DNA from: Vitis vinifera
Taxonomy: Eukaryota; Streptophyta; Magnoliopsida; Vitales; Vitaceae
Length of the DNA stretch: 64,000 nt
NCBI RefSeq assembly: GCF_030704535.1
Contig: NC_081817.1
Span: 25,669,001 to 25,733,000 of the forward strand
Direction of reading: 5' to 3'
Each line of letters begins with the position of its first letter. The first letter of the stretch is position 1. The position numbers and the translations under genes are program-made. The notes under the pieces were generated by a model. The model searched no databases. It saw only the letters and a program-made list of their open reading frames with translations, and was not told the origin of the DNA. This document shows positions 25,901 through 38,258 of the stretch, piece after piece.

Positions 25901-28900
25901 CCAAATAGCCGTAAGAAAGCCAAAAGAAAGATGAATATGATGTGAGGCAGAGTGTATGTCTACTAAAGCATGGCACAATCATATTAGTCTTGATTTTCCG
26001 ACCAGTAAAAATAGAAAGGCAAATACCCACATGGATTCTGTGGATAGAAGATATAATTGGAAGCCAAATCTAAACATAATATCGGTAGTTAACTTGATGT
26101 AGAAGATTATTGGTTTTAACTTAGCTTGTTCCATCGGTATGAGATGTTAAATATATTGATCAAGTTCATAACATGTGCCATGCATGATCCACATCTTAGC
26201 ATTAAGGCATTGACATCGCTACTTAGCACAGACTCTGAGCCTTCCCTGCAAATTAGATAAAATTTGATCCAGTTCTTTCTGTATATGCTAATAGAAGAAT
26301 TCATGGGGTCCATGGAAATTTTAAGATAAACAAAAGGAAACACTGTCGTTCACTTAACAGGTATCCATATGGCTATAGTCTGAGATGGTAAAAAATATCA
26401 ATGATCTGGAGAAGCCACAATTCCAAATATATATGGGCATCATAGCATCAGCAATAAAATAGTTGCCTTCATAACGATTTTGCCAAAAGAAGCAGAAGAA
26501 ATGATCAATCCAAAATCATTTTAAAATATCTCTTTTCTACTCCTGTTTCCCCAAACAACATTTTCAATTCCACTAAGATCCAGGAAGGTTACATCTTTAT
26601 GTGACATGTGTTGATAAAAGAATTTTTTAGTTTTATACATTCTTGAATTTTTTACCAATATATTTTTGCCTGTGAAAGTGACATAAGATGCATGTACAAG
26701 GAAATAATTTTAACAGAGTGAAACCATAAAAATAATTTTCACACAAAAGTAATGAAACTCTAATGCATATATTGGGGTACCAGCGAATTCTGGCTCAGTA
26801 GATCCTTACCAACAATTGCTCGAGGTCTGTCGCATCATATAACATTTGATAAGAGTGATATGCATATGGATAGTGTTTAGAGAAGAAATGATCTACAGAA
26901 CACCCACTAGTTTTGTGCTCACTGCAGAGGGGAATTTCTCGAACCAGAACAGTGAACTGAGCAGGTTGATGCCTAATGTTTTGAAGTTGTTGAGTTCTTT
27001 TCGCCAATATCTCATTGTATTCCTGCAGATCAAATGGTTGCATCTTGCAATGACTGAAGTGCAATGGAATAGCAAAGAGAATATTAAGAAGATGCGAAGT
27101 CTAAGAACTCGATACTTCTACTCTGTTTTAACTAAGCCATTCAAAGATAATATACAGATAATATAGAGAAAAGAATACAGGGAGTTGATTGATATTATTT
27201 CTCTCACAGTTCCATGGTTCTGTGGCACACTGAAGCTGTGTTCCATTGTTCCCATATTGCAGAAAAATATGCTGGCTCATATTTCAAACCAGAAATGATT
27301 ACAGAGGAAAAAGTACTTCAGTCTTCCCACACTGACAATCTTTATAGTAAGGTCATATTCCTTCACTTCTGCAAACCAGGAAACTTTCTTCCCTTTCATA
27401 CAGCATACTTATCATATGCACATCTTTAGCATAATTTTCGAAAAAACCACATATGAAATATATTTTTGTGTAATAGAATTCAATTAAAATGACCAAACCA
27501 TTAGATTATATCAATGTCTGAAAATCAAATTCTTGGTGCTGTAATGGAACAGAACATAGTGTATCATTCAGAGATGACTGCTGTGCATCATAATGAATCC
27601 ATGTAAGATAGATATGATCTTTTGCAGACTGGAGTTGAGAAATTATCATATTGCAGACACACGATGATTTGGTTTAAAAGGCTAGGAGTAACAGTAAGAA
27701 AACAAGCTTGAGAGCAGATCAAATAAGTGAATGACAGCATCTAGGATTCTAGATTCTTCAATATCTTCTATCTGTATCACAATGTATAACTAGAACCACA
27801 ATAGATTTCATCCTTGTTTAATTCACCATGTAGTTTGTAGTGAAACAGTTGCATAAATGTGAATTTCAGTAACCCAACATTACATTGATGATCTGTTTGT
27901 GTATTTAAACAGACAAGAAAATATGTCATAAATGCTTCTTGAAATTTTTGTGTACCGGAAAGAATTGAGTGCAAAATACCTTATATAGCAGGTACAATCC
28001 ATAGAATGATATCAAGCATAGGCATGAAAAATGAACCCAAAGCCTGTGGAGCAGGAAAAAACATGGTAAGTACTCTTGAGTTGATAGGCTTTCTGGGTTT
28101 AAGACAAGAATAAATTAGAATACAACAGGCATTTCATGAGCTCAATCAAAGAAGAAAATATCATCATAATCTGATAAACATGTACCATCTTGCATATTTA
28201 TATGCATGTATATGTGCATGATATACAGCATGATTATAAACCACCACTCAGATTTCTGTTTAAGGCAAGATAGCATACGAAAGGAGGCCTTATCTTTTTG
28301 GATATATTGCTTGCAGTTTGTATACCACTATTTAGACCATCCTCATTCTAGATAAATGATGGGGAAGTAACCTAAGATATTATTCCATTGCCACAAGTTC
28401 CTGAAGAAGTAATTTATCACTTGCTTTCCAAACATAATCTGGTGCAACATCGATCTCCACAAAATGCAGTAAAATTAAGGGATTGAAAACAGATAAATGA
28501 TAATTCCAGGGCAGTTAATCACTTCAAGTATGTTCTTCTAAATGGTAATTGGCCAAACAAAAACAGTGAGACTCATCTACATTCTTTTATGTAGGTGAAT
28601 TAAGAAAGGGAAAGATAGTAAGCATGCTCATCTAAGGATTTGGCAGAATGTTTGTATTAATGGACCACCACAGGATGAACTAATTCGACATTCTATTGAA
28701 CCGACAATCCTCAAAATTCTGTAAAAATGAAAATCCTCGTCAGTGATGGAGACCTACCAACACTGGAAACAACAGGATAGGGCATGGAGGAGAGGGTGAT
28801 GGTATTGGAAACATTATTGATGTTGGTCTGGAAATGTTATCAGTGTTGGTAACATGAGCTGCAACTATCAAATGGCTACAAGGACCCCTCTCTTCAGAAC

Positions 28901-31100
28901 CAAGGCTTCACTCCTGCAATATATGGAGTTTGCCTTTGTTAGGCCAACTCCCTAAGAAAACAATCACTATTGAACCTCTCAACTGTGAAAATAAGTACAA
29001 GAAGCAATAAAATGAGTCATTTCAGAAGAGATAGCATGACAATAGATCGAGCTTATAATCCTTCATTGATTTAATTCAACCCTACAACAGTCTAAACTTT
29101 CATATCCTAAAAATTTCAAAAGTTCATAGAAATCAGTGTGGATCGAAAATATTTTACATACCCTTTCTTTAGACATAGAAATAACATACACAACATTTTT
29201 ATATCCCTAGATTATAATCAACAGCTAGATAAAATTGTGATGCCCATACCACTACTCTTAAACAGGATGGTCATTAAAAACTTAAGTGGAAAGAACTGGA
29301 ACATATGGTAAGTCACATGCTGCACATAATGTTTTGATATTACACTTGAAATTCCTCATGGAAAATGAGATTGCCTTACCGGTTAGAGCCTCTACTGATA
29401 TTAGATATTGTAAAAGAATCCATGGAATGTGAACTCTTATATGGTCCACCAGGACTGGTATAATTGAGTGGGAGAAGAACCAGCAATCCCACAAGAGAAC
29501 ATGCCACAAAGAAATTGATGCTGCAAAATGAATGAAAAACTTTTAAGAGCATTATTCACAAACCAGTGCACAATGTATTGCAAATTGTTTGTGTGCTCAT
29601 TAACTCTACTATATGATCATGACAAGGGTATCATTCCATTTCTTAGGAACTAAATGGAGTCATCTCTCCTCTGTAGCAGTGTGGCCTCCTAAGATATAGA
29701 AGGGAAAAGAACAAAACTCAATTTTTAGGAAAAAGCATACTTAAAAGACATCTTTCTAACAGTGTCCCGTTACAAAGCTATCAATTTAACACAAAAGCTT
29801 AGCAAGGAGAGACAAAAAATAAACTGCGGATCACAAAGAAATAAGTGGAGAACAAATAGACAAACTCAAGACCTATAGAAGTCATGACGTGCTATGCAAC
29901 ATATTAAACAAAAAGTTTGGGTTTCGATTAGATACATTTTTTGTTTTCTGTTTTTAAAAAATAAAAAAATGATCATAACTTCTATGTAAAATATTAAGAC
30001 TTACCTTAAAAAATTGAGGTCTTAAAAGTTTTTTAATACTTCAAAAGTTTAAACTTCCTAATCCTCCTATTCGATAAGTCTACACTAATTTTGATAACAC
30101 TTTTATGTAAGAGTTATAATATTTTATATACAAGTTAAGAAGTATATCAAAAGAATCGAGAACTTAGAAATGGCTCAACAAAAAACCAATGAAAATTTAA
30201 GTTTTAGAGATTACTAATCCATCGCTAGCCCATTGGTTATTTAGGTGAAACCCTAACTAAAAATATAAAAAGGCCTTCCCAAAATTAGCATGAATGCTTC
30301 AAATGAATTCTTCTCACTGTTTGTCATTCCTAATGGATATAATATTTCTTCCAATAAATTCCACTTAGTAGAAGAATAATTTGGTAACAATTTTCAATAA
30401 CAATTCTAAAAAATAGTTATTGAAAACTACTCTCTAATTTTTGTAAAATAAAAGTTTGTTTAAAAACATAAAATGTTTTTAATTTATTTTTAATATTTTT
30501 AAATATGTTTTAAAAATAATTTTTATATCTAGTGTTTTATTTTTAATCATTCTACATATTAATATACAATAAAAAACAATTAAAAGAAATTATCTGAAAA
30601 TATCATGTTTTTTTGTTCTTAAGAACAAAAAATAGAAAACAACAGTTTTTAGTTATTAAATATGTTTTCTATATTTTTTATTTTAGAGAACAAAAAACTA
30701 TCGTTTCCAAACAGGTCCAACATTTTCTAAACCTTAATTCCAAAACTCATTTTTTGAAGTCAAAGTTGCCCAAGAAAAAACACATTTTATTTCATTTTAT
30801 TGTCTCATTTTCATTTTATTTATTTATTATTATTATTATTTGTAAATTAGGAAATCACCTGTGCACTTTCAATCCTAAACTTCTGTTAAAAAAGTCAACC
30901 ATAAATTACGCCCCAATTTTCGAGTATGCGGACAGGTTGACCATGTACAAACAATGGATATAGCATATGAAAACTGATGTTGATGCCCACAAAAAAGTAT
31001 CCTATGATTTTTCCATCAATTTTTAGACATAGTTAGGATTTGTAAATTGACATGGGTTGTAAGGAGGGTAGTGATTTTTGCAATTCTTTTTTTTTTTTAG

Positions 31101-31131
<31 letters not shown>

Positions 31132-31677
31132 AGAAAATCTCTGCAGTGTCGAATCCACCAAACACCCAAATCAAAACCATCTCTTAACTTGGCCTTTTCC
31201 CTATATTTCCATAAGTATCTCTCTCTACTTTCACATTTCAAAGCCACCAACGAAAAAAACCCAGAACAAAAAAATTCCCATTCCAAAGCAATCCCAATTC
31301 ATATCAAAAAAGAAAAAAAGATCATCAAAAACAAGAGCCGATTATAATAACAAAAGTAATAAAAGAAAGAAAGACCCGAATTTGAAGAGTCTGATGACGA
31401 CGAGAGCATCGAGTCCACTGGTGTGAAGAATCTCATCTTCCGACACCCGGAAGGCTTGGGGAATCCAAGAAACCGAGGGAAGAAAGCGGAGAAGAGTGGA
31501 GCAGCACCAGTTGTGGTGGTGGTGGTGGGAGGGGATGGGGTGGCGGTGGGAGAGGCGGCGAGAGTAGTAGATGGGGGCGTTAGAGGGCTGTTTCTTCAGT
31601 ATGGAGAAGAGGAAGATGGTGATCAATGCTAATCCTATGTTGATAGCCGCTGAGGCGAATAAGCTTTGGGCGTTCAT
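19996..31677 (-). CDS. CSC1-like / OSCA hyperosmolality-gated cation channel (At3g54510 type)
   Basis: Plasma-membrane channel of the OSCA/TMEM63 family (RSN1_7TM domains), which gates calcium and other cations on osmotic or mechanical stress. Exons (minus) are 31677-31376, 29520-29380, 28043-27980, 27022-26810, then an unresolved part, then 25775-25477, 24682-24403, 24256-23978, 22558-22325 and 20151-19996. The resolved exons keep frame across GT-AG introns and give about 655 residues. The start MNAQSLFASAAINIGLAL is the first TM segment. Family landmarks are ILHTSGLDALVVIRLFKFG, FTVLVREIPLC, LPVAFVTFKSRWGAALAAQ, WITEMAPEPRDVLWKNLA, VVTGYLPSAVLKGFIYIVPF and QYWPYIHHYILVAIVLMQ. The loop between residue 240 and ELPVAFV, about 55 residues in At3g54510, is not convincingly found in 25776-26809. 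The gene spans 11.7 kb because of long introns. Confidence 0.88.
25776..26809 (-). other. Unresolved exon region of OSCA cytosolic loop
   Basis: The exon upstream ends in phase 0 at 26810 and the next clear exon starts in phase 0 at 25775, so a missing part must be a multiple of three. Candidate acceptors (minus) are TTTCACAG before GCAAAAATATATTG near 26670 and TTTGCAG before GGAAGGCTCAGAG near 26250. The combination of these two is open for a while (WEGSESVLSSDVN) but shows no clear similarity to the family. Small exons may lie here, or the loop may be damaged. Confidence 0.4.
25826..25954. repeat. Short direct duplication of about 64 bp in OSCA intron
   Basis: GTTACCCCAAATAGCC, followed by an interval and GAATATGATGTGA(A/G)GCAGAG, occurs twice, at about 25830-25878 and 25894-25952. 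The second copy has a slightly longer spacer. Confidence 0.65.
30375..30720 (-). repeat. Dispersed AT-rich foldback repeat, copy 2 (inverted)
   Basis: Reverse complement of the family at 7925-8255, inside intron 1 of the OSCA gene. It runs from about TTTGGTAACAATTTTC to TTTCCAAACAGG and has an internal TTCTTAAGAA palindrome. No coding content. Confidence 0.45.
31095..31131. repeat. Poly-A run in OSCA intron 1
   Basis: A run of about 30 A preceded by a T run (TTTTTTTTTTTAG). It creates low-complexity frames that are not genes. Confidence 0.7.
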
Positions 31678-31817
31678 CCCTGCGAAGAAGTTAAAAGAAG
31701 ACGAAGGGGAAGAAAAAGAAGAAGCAGATGGAGAGAGAGTGAGGGAGGGGTTGCCACCCTTGGTGGGAACGTGGCACTGTTGCCCTTGCCCTGCGTAACC
31801 GCCTTTGGCTGCATGCA

Positions 31818-31845
31818 TTATAATAATAATAATAATAATAATAAT
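31818..31845. repeat. (TAA)n microsatellite upstream of OSCA gene
   Basis: About nine TAA units lie 140 bases upstream of the OSCA start codon, in its promoter or 5' UTR. Such runs are usually length-polymorphic. Confidence 0.85.
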
Positions 31846-32989
31846 TTAATTAACGGTCGAATGAGGAAATTAATCAAGGGACAGGGTATAAAATTTTATT
31901 ACAATGACAATGAAAAGGCCAAACTACTTTTAATAGGTATTTTATAATAAAATATGAAAATTTTGATTGATTTATTAGAAATTAAAAATAATTATAAATA
32001 AAAGGAGAATAATTATAAATTTTGATTGATTTATTTTAACTCATTGATTAAAAAATTAAATAATTGAAAACACACAACTTTCTAACTAGTTTTAATCATA
32101 TTTAATTTTCGCTGGTATTTTTTGTAAGACAACCGAGTATGATAAAATCATTTTTTTCGATATTTTTTTTCTTTCTTTAATATTTTTCGGGAACTAAATA
32201 TAACCTTGAGAGTGCTCTCATGTGTTCCCTCTAATTTAAAGCACAAAAGTACTTATATAGAGGCTAGGGTTACGACAAAAAAACTGACTAAAGAAGATTA
32301 ATTGGACTATGATAATTAAAGTATAAATCATAGTTCATGACCTACTATGTCATTGTATGATGTTTTCCATGAACTAATATTCATAATCTAAATTAAATAT
32401 TATCATAAACTACTTAGATTACATCTTAATTCTCCTCGAGTGAAGTCTACCTTTTGTATGGTCACTTGATATCATATCCAAAAGGATAAATGTCATATTT
32501 CAACTTAATGAAATTGTTATGGTCATGATTTAAATATGATCATTAACCTTTGAATTATTTGAAGAGATACAACTTTTTCGGTATAAAGATATCATGGTGT
32601 TTACGAAGAAAAATGTCTATAACCCATTGTTGAATTAACAACCAATATCTAGTAGCATATTCACCTTGGAATGCAATTCTAATGCCCAAGATAAGTGCTT
32701 CAATTAAAAGGGTAATATACTACGACTTCTACGAAATTGTCCAAACTCATGAACAACCATGAACTACTTATCAAGTCATGGGAAACTTGTTATTTGTATC
32801 TTGTGTATAACCATTCATACACCCAGACTATGTACAATACAACTTGATTGAGCAAATACTCATAATATCAATAGTTAAAATAAGTAAACATCAAAATAAT
32901 AATGTGTGGAAAAAATTTATATTTTATTAATAATGATAAATATTTTTAGTCTAACCTTGCTTTCTAAGGCTAACATTAATACTCATAAC

Positions 32990-34080
32990 TTCTCAACAAT
33001 TTTATATGTGCATGGATCCACTGGAGTCATGTATACCTAAAGAAATCAATTTTTTCTTCAACTCTAGAGCATGTCTTATATTAATCAATGTCTTCACAAT
33101 GCCATCTATTTGTGTCTATCCCAATGACCTTGTAAGCAATATTGTTTCTCTCATAAAAATCTTTTGATCATTATCTATAAGTTTGTAAGTACTAAACCAA
33201 TTTGTGTTGGGAGGCATATGATTATAAGATTACCCTAAATCAAGGATCCACCCATCATCCGAGTATTGATAGTAACTAAAAGAACATTTGTAGTATCGAA
33301 ATTTTCCTTGACGACTATTGCATTACCAATAGTAGAAGCTTTTTTCTTTTTCTTTTTCTTTATATTTTGAACAATTTCTTACATAATGTTTTTCTTTGTG
33401 ATATTGAAACACTTGTTTCCCTTGGATTTTGATTCAGATCTAGATCAACCTTTCTTTTCATTTTTTCCTATCATGTTTCTCCTCTAGTTGCCAAATCTGT
33501 ATTCAAGCTTTCTTTTCTATTTGTAACTTCATTTTATTTCCTCGTCTTTGACTTTAGGGTTGCCTTAATATCCGCCATGAAAAAAGAATCTCTAGAATAT
33601 ATCTTGTCATTCATAAAGTAACAATAAGAATTTGACAATACCACATCAATGTTATAACTTGTTCTTATTATAAATTCTAACATTAATATTTTTTAAATTT
33701 ATAATCAGTCTATTGAACGGATAAGGTGGCCTTCAAGGGATAGACCATCTTATTTCATAAAGAGATTAAACAACCATGATCATCTATAGATTTTCTAGCT
33801 TTGTGGTAGTTATATCCATTTTTTACAATTTCATGAAGTACCTTATTTATTATCCGAGCATAACAAAATAGCTTTTTTTTGTATGCTCATAAGTTCATGA
33901 TTCTATTCTTAAGACATCATTACTGATCGAACCTCTTTATATTTTTGTGCTTCATATAAGCCCCATCGAAGCAACAAGATAACATCTTAACACTTTATAA
34001 ATGAAGATCGTTTCTTTCGTCAAACTTCTCAACCTCAAAATTTATCTCTCTTCAAGGTTTAACAATTTTAACTTTAATTT
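32990..34080 (-). mobile_element. Decayed Ty1-copia gag/protease remnant
   Basis: Minus-strand frames, broken by many stops and shifts, recall a copia polyprotein read from 34080 downwards. A gag start like FEVEKFDERNDL is followed by a short zinc-knuckle relic (QYHKEKHYVRNC, cysteines mostly lost) near 33400. Near 33240-33000 there is a WILD...G stretch with NHMPPNTNWFSTYK and then GIVKTL and LKKKLISLG, the protease and GAG-pre-integrase region. No integrase, reverse transcriptase or LTRs were recognised, so it is a truncated inactive copy. The surrounding 31850-32990 holds no gene I can see. Confidence 0.65.
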
Positions 34081-34282
34081 TGGTTTATTGTGAAAATAAA
34101 ACACATAAAACATGCAAACATCTCAATAAATTAAAATATTTTTTAAAAGGATTAAAAAGCTTATAATAATAATTTAAATAGCGTTGACTCAAACAGGCAG
34201 GAGCCGTCCCCAAATCACTTTCAAAGCCGACGCTTGAAAGAGAGAGCCGATAAATAAAACTAAATAAATAAAAATAAATGAA

Positions 34283-34290
34283 TATAAAAG
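34283..34290 (+). promoter_or_regulatory. TATA box of ARM-repeat gene
   Basis: TATAAAAG about 430 bases before the ATG at 34717 precedes a pyrimidine-rich stretch that would be a long 5' UTR. The start site near 34315 is inferred. Confidence 0.45.
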
Positions 34291-34716
34291 AGGCGGATAT
34301 AAACAAGCGTGTGAGCTTTGACTTCGTCTTCTCCACAGAGAAGAATGAGAACGAAAGAAAGAACGCAGAAACACGACAAATCCCCCGAAATGCCCCTAGA
34401 ATCTATCATACTCCCATTCTCTTCAAATTCAACCCAACCTATCTTCAAAGTCTTTAAACCAAGAAGAAAATATTGGCTCCCACTTTCCCTCAGTCTTCTG
34501 TCTAGATTTATTCTCGTTTTTGTCTGTTTGGTTCCCGAGAAAAATACTCAACTTCGGTCGTCTTTCACCTCATTTTTCTTCTTCTTTGTTGACTTCTCAT
34601 TTTTCTTCTTCTTTTTTTCTTGGTCTTTAGTGCTGCTTCCACGGCTGCAAATTTCGTCTCTCTGTGGTTCGGTTCTTGGTGTTTTGTGAGAAAGTAAAGC
34701 TTGTAATCTTCACAGC

Positions 34717-37700
34717 ATGGGGAGTAGAACTAAGACGTTCTCGGAGCTGTTGGCGGAGCGACAGGCGTCGGCCGGCGAGGTTGCGTCTCTGTCAAAGGAC
34801 TCTGAGACGGAGCAGGAAATTTTGGCTGAATTTGCATCTCTGGTCGCGAAATTCGGACCGATTCTCGATGATTTGAGGGAGAACAAGGTCATGGACACGC
34901 CTTCGATTAGAGAAGCGGTGGAGTCGCTGGAGAAAGAGCTTGGTCGAGCTAGGGGTTTGATGAAAAGCCTTAACCCCAAAATATCGGTTAAGCAAATCGA
35001 GGAATTGACTCGAGGTCTGGGGCGATCTCTGGGCCTCGTTCTGTCTGCTAGTCTTGATTTTTTGTCAGTAGATGTTAAAGAAAAGATTGGAGCATTGCAT
35101 AAGGAAATGATGAAGGCAAAATTTGATACGAGCTCCATCCCCGATCGTGAAGAACCTGAGTTTGATCGCGAAAAAGAATTTGTAAATGAGTTCGGAGTAG
35201 AAGACGAGATGGTGGAGGAGATGAATGCAAAATTTGATACGAGCTCGAGCCCCGACCGCGAAGAATCTGAGTATGATCGCGAAACAGAATCTGTAAATGA
35301 GTTCGGAGTAGAAGACGAGATAGTGGAGGAGGTGGCGGAGGTGGAGGAGATAGAAGAGATAAAGGAGGAGATTATCAATCTTGACATCGATGATGTTGTG
35401 CTACAATTGAAGTATGGTAATGATGACGAATTCAAATTCGCACTTTCGGGATTGAGGTCACTCATTAGGGACCAAATGGTGGATGATGAATGGATTAACG
35501 ATGAAGGGGTTATTCTAATCCTATCCAATAGATTGGGTTCGAGCAAGCCAAACAATAGGTTGACTATAATTCAAATGTTGCGCAACCTTGTGGAGAATGC
35601 TAAAAACAAGGTATATGACATTCCAATTCTGATGATTATATTTCCAATGTTGTTGTTGATCTTACATTTTCAGGTAATGTGTAGGAGAAGTTGGCAGACC
35701 CAAATTCATTGTCAACCATTGTGAAATCTTTGACTCGGGATGTCGAGGAGCGGAGGGAGGCTGTGGGACTGTTGCTTGACCTCTCAGACCTTCCTGCAGT
35801 TCATAGGCGGATTGGTAGAATTCAAGGGTGTATTGTCATGTTGGTTGCGATTCTTAATGGAGAAGATCCAGTTGCTTCACGTGATGCAGGGAAGTTGTTA
35901 AGCGCATTATCTAGTAATACTCAGAATGCTCTTCATATGGCTGAGGCTGGATACTTTAAGCCATTAGTGCATTACTTAAAGGAAGGTGACTATAATGACT
36001 GAATCTCTTTTTCCTTTACTTTTGCCTTTTTTTTCCCCTCCTTTTGATGTGTATTAATTATTTTATGATTCCATTGCCAATTTAGTGTCCTAGTTTGTCA
36101 TTGCAAATGAATTTGTGGATTTAGTTACATGAAACTTTGATATTGCATATAAACCTCAAAATTCACGACATTTGGGATTAGTGGTTGGTGTCTATTCTCT
36201 GTTGATTGAACCACAATATATGGTGGGGTCGATGTACCGAGCATGGTGTATCTTTGATCTTAAGGTGTGGATGACCTAAGAAAATGAGCCCTTATTCCTT
36301 TCTTCAATTTTTTTTTATTTTTTATTTTTTTTTAAGTGGTATTTCATTCATTTTATTTTATTTTATTTTTGTTTGAAACCAAGAAGGAAAGCAAACAGTG
36401 GCAAAAGCACAGACTCAATAGATTGAGAGGTTGTATGCTCACAGAAAACTATTTGACTTGATGTGTTTTGCTGATCATGGTGATGAAGTTGGAGCTTGAC
36501 TGGTAGATTTGATAGCATATTGCCTTTTTTTTAGCTTGTGTGATTTTACATAACCAGAGAAAGTGTTTGTAAATATGTAGTGATTTTAATTAATAAACCA
36601 CAAATCTTTATTAAAGATGTGTAGTCGTTTTCAAGGCCGATTAGGTATATGTTATTTTGATTTCTCTATCTTTCACCTTTAGCAATTTGATTTTAACAAT
36701 TTGACCCTCTAGTGGCACTCTAATCTAAAAGGTCTCACGGTGTTCTGAACTCAGGAAATTCTTATTGTCAAGTGTGATTAAATTTTCCTTTACCATGTCT
36801 GCAGGTTCTGACATGAGTAAAATTCTCATGGCAACAGCACTTTCAAGAATGGAGCTCACAGATCAAAGCAGAGGTTCCCTTGGCAAAGATGGGGCAATTG
36901 AACCCCTTGTGAAAATGTTTAATGCTGGGAAGCTTGAATCCAAGTTATCTGCTTTAAGCGCATTGCAAAATTTGTCCATGTTGACTGAGAACATCCAACG
37001 TTTGATCAGTTCAGGGATTGTAGTTACTTTGCTTCAGCTCCTTTTCTCTGTCACATCTGTGCTCATGACACTTCGGGAGCCAGCATCTGCTATTCTGGCA
37101 AGGATAGCTCAGTCCGAATCTATTCTTGTCAACCAAGACGTGGCTCAACAAATGCTCTCACTTCTAAACCTGTCCAGTCCTGTAATTCAATATCACCTCT
37201 TACAGGCACTGAATAGCATCGCTGCTCATTCCAGTGCGTCCAAAGTCAGAAATAAAATGAAGGAAAATGGTGCAATTCAGCTTCTCCTCCCTTTCCTGAG
37301 TGAAACCAACACTAAGACCAGAACTGGTGCTTTGAATTTACTATACACTCTCTCCAAATATTTACCAGCAGAGTTCACAGAGCAGCTCAGTGAGACCCAT
37401 CTCAATATTATTGTAAATATTATCTCATTATCAACTTCTGATAGTGAAAAGGCTGCTGCTGTTGGCATACTGAGCAATCTCCCAGTTAATGACAAAAAAG
37501 CAACAGATACTCTTAAGAGGGCAAATTTGTTGCCAATTTTGGTCTCCATAATGAGTTCCTTCCCTGCAACTTCCACACCCACAACCTGCTGGTTAGTGGA
37601 GAGCATTGCAGGTGTATTCATTCGGTTTACAGTTCCTTCTGATAAGAAATTGCAAATTTTTTCAGCAGAACATGGAGTAATACCTTTGCTTGTGAAGTTG

Positions 37701-38258
37701 CTTTCAAGTGGATCACCAGTTGCTAAATGTAGAGCTGCAACTTCACTAGCTCAGCTGTCACAGAATTCATTATCTCTTCGGAAGTCCAGATCATCGAGAT
37801 GGTTTTGTGTTCCTCCTTCTGTCGATGCATATTGTGAAATTCATGATGGTTTCTGCTTTGTCAAAAGTACATTTTGTTTACTTAAGGCAGGTGCTATTTC
37901 TCCCTTGGTCCAAATCTTGGAAGGTGATGAGAGAGAAGCAGATGAAGCTGCTCTCAATGCTCTTGCAACTCTTGCCCAGGATGAAATTTGGGAACATGGA
38001 ATCAATCGCATTACCAAAATATCAGGCACTCAGCCTATTATAAAGGTTTTGGAATTGGGGACTGTCAAAGCTCAAGAAAAGGCACTATGGATACTAGAGA
38101 GGATTTTTAGGGTTGAGGCTCACAGGGTACAGTATGGTGAATCTGCTCAGGTAGTGCTCATTGATCTGGCACAGAAGGGTGATCCCAAATTGAAATCAAC
38201 AATTGCTAAGTTACTGGCACAACTTGAGCTCTTGCAAGCCCAATCTAGTTACTTTTGA
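34717..38258 (+). CDS. ARM-repeat protein related to U-box proteins 43/44, without U-box
   Basis: Exons 34717-35610, 35685-35985 and 36805-38258, GT-AG introns, 2649 nt, 882 residues. The C-terminal two thirds is a run of armadillo-type helices matching the U-box 43/44 (SAUL1-like) family. Markers are GLLLDLSDLPAVHRRIGRIQGC, a PPSVDAYCEIHDGFC and FCLLKAGAISPLV stretch, and the family-like end QAQSSYF. Residues 1-110 resemble the family's N-terminal helical domain. The U-box, expected between them, is absent: residues 130-240 are acidic instead, with a 37-residue tandem repeat (AKFDTSS at residues 134 and 171) and a VEEVAEVEEIEEIKEE run. It therefore cannot be assumed to be an E3 ligase; a scaffold or regulatory role is possible. 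The start follows a 5' UTR with TATA upstream. Confidence 0.85.

Noticed and set aside
31052-31426. Lysine-rich plus-strand frames near the poly-A run
   Set aside because: They are generated by the poly-A run and the antisense of the OSCA first exon.
34710-35555. Long minus-strand open frame (281 codons)
   Set aside because: It lies exactly antisense to the first exon of the ARM-repeat gene, is Ser-rich because of the acidic codons opposite, and has no recognisable domain.
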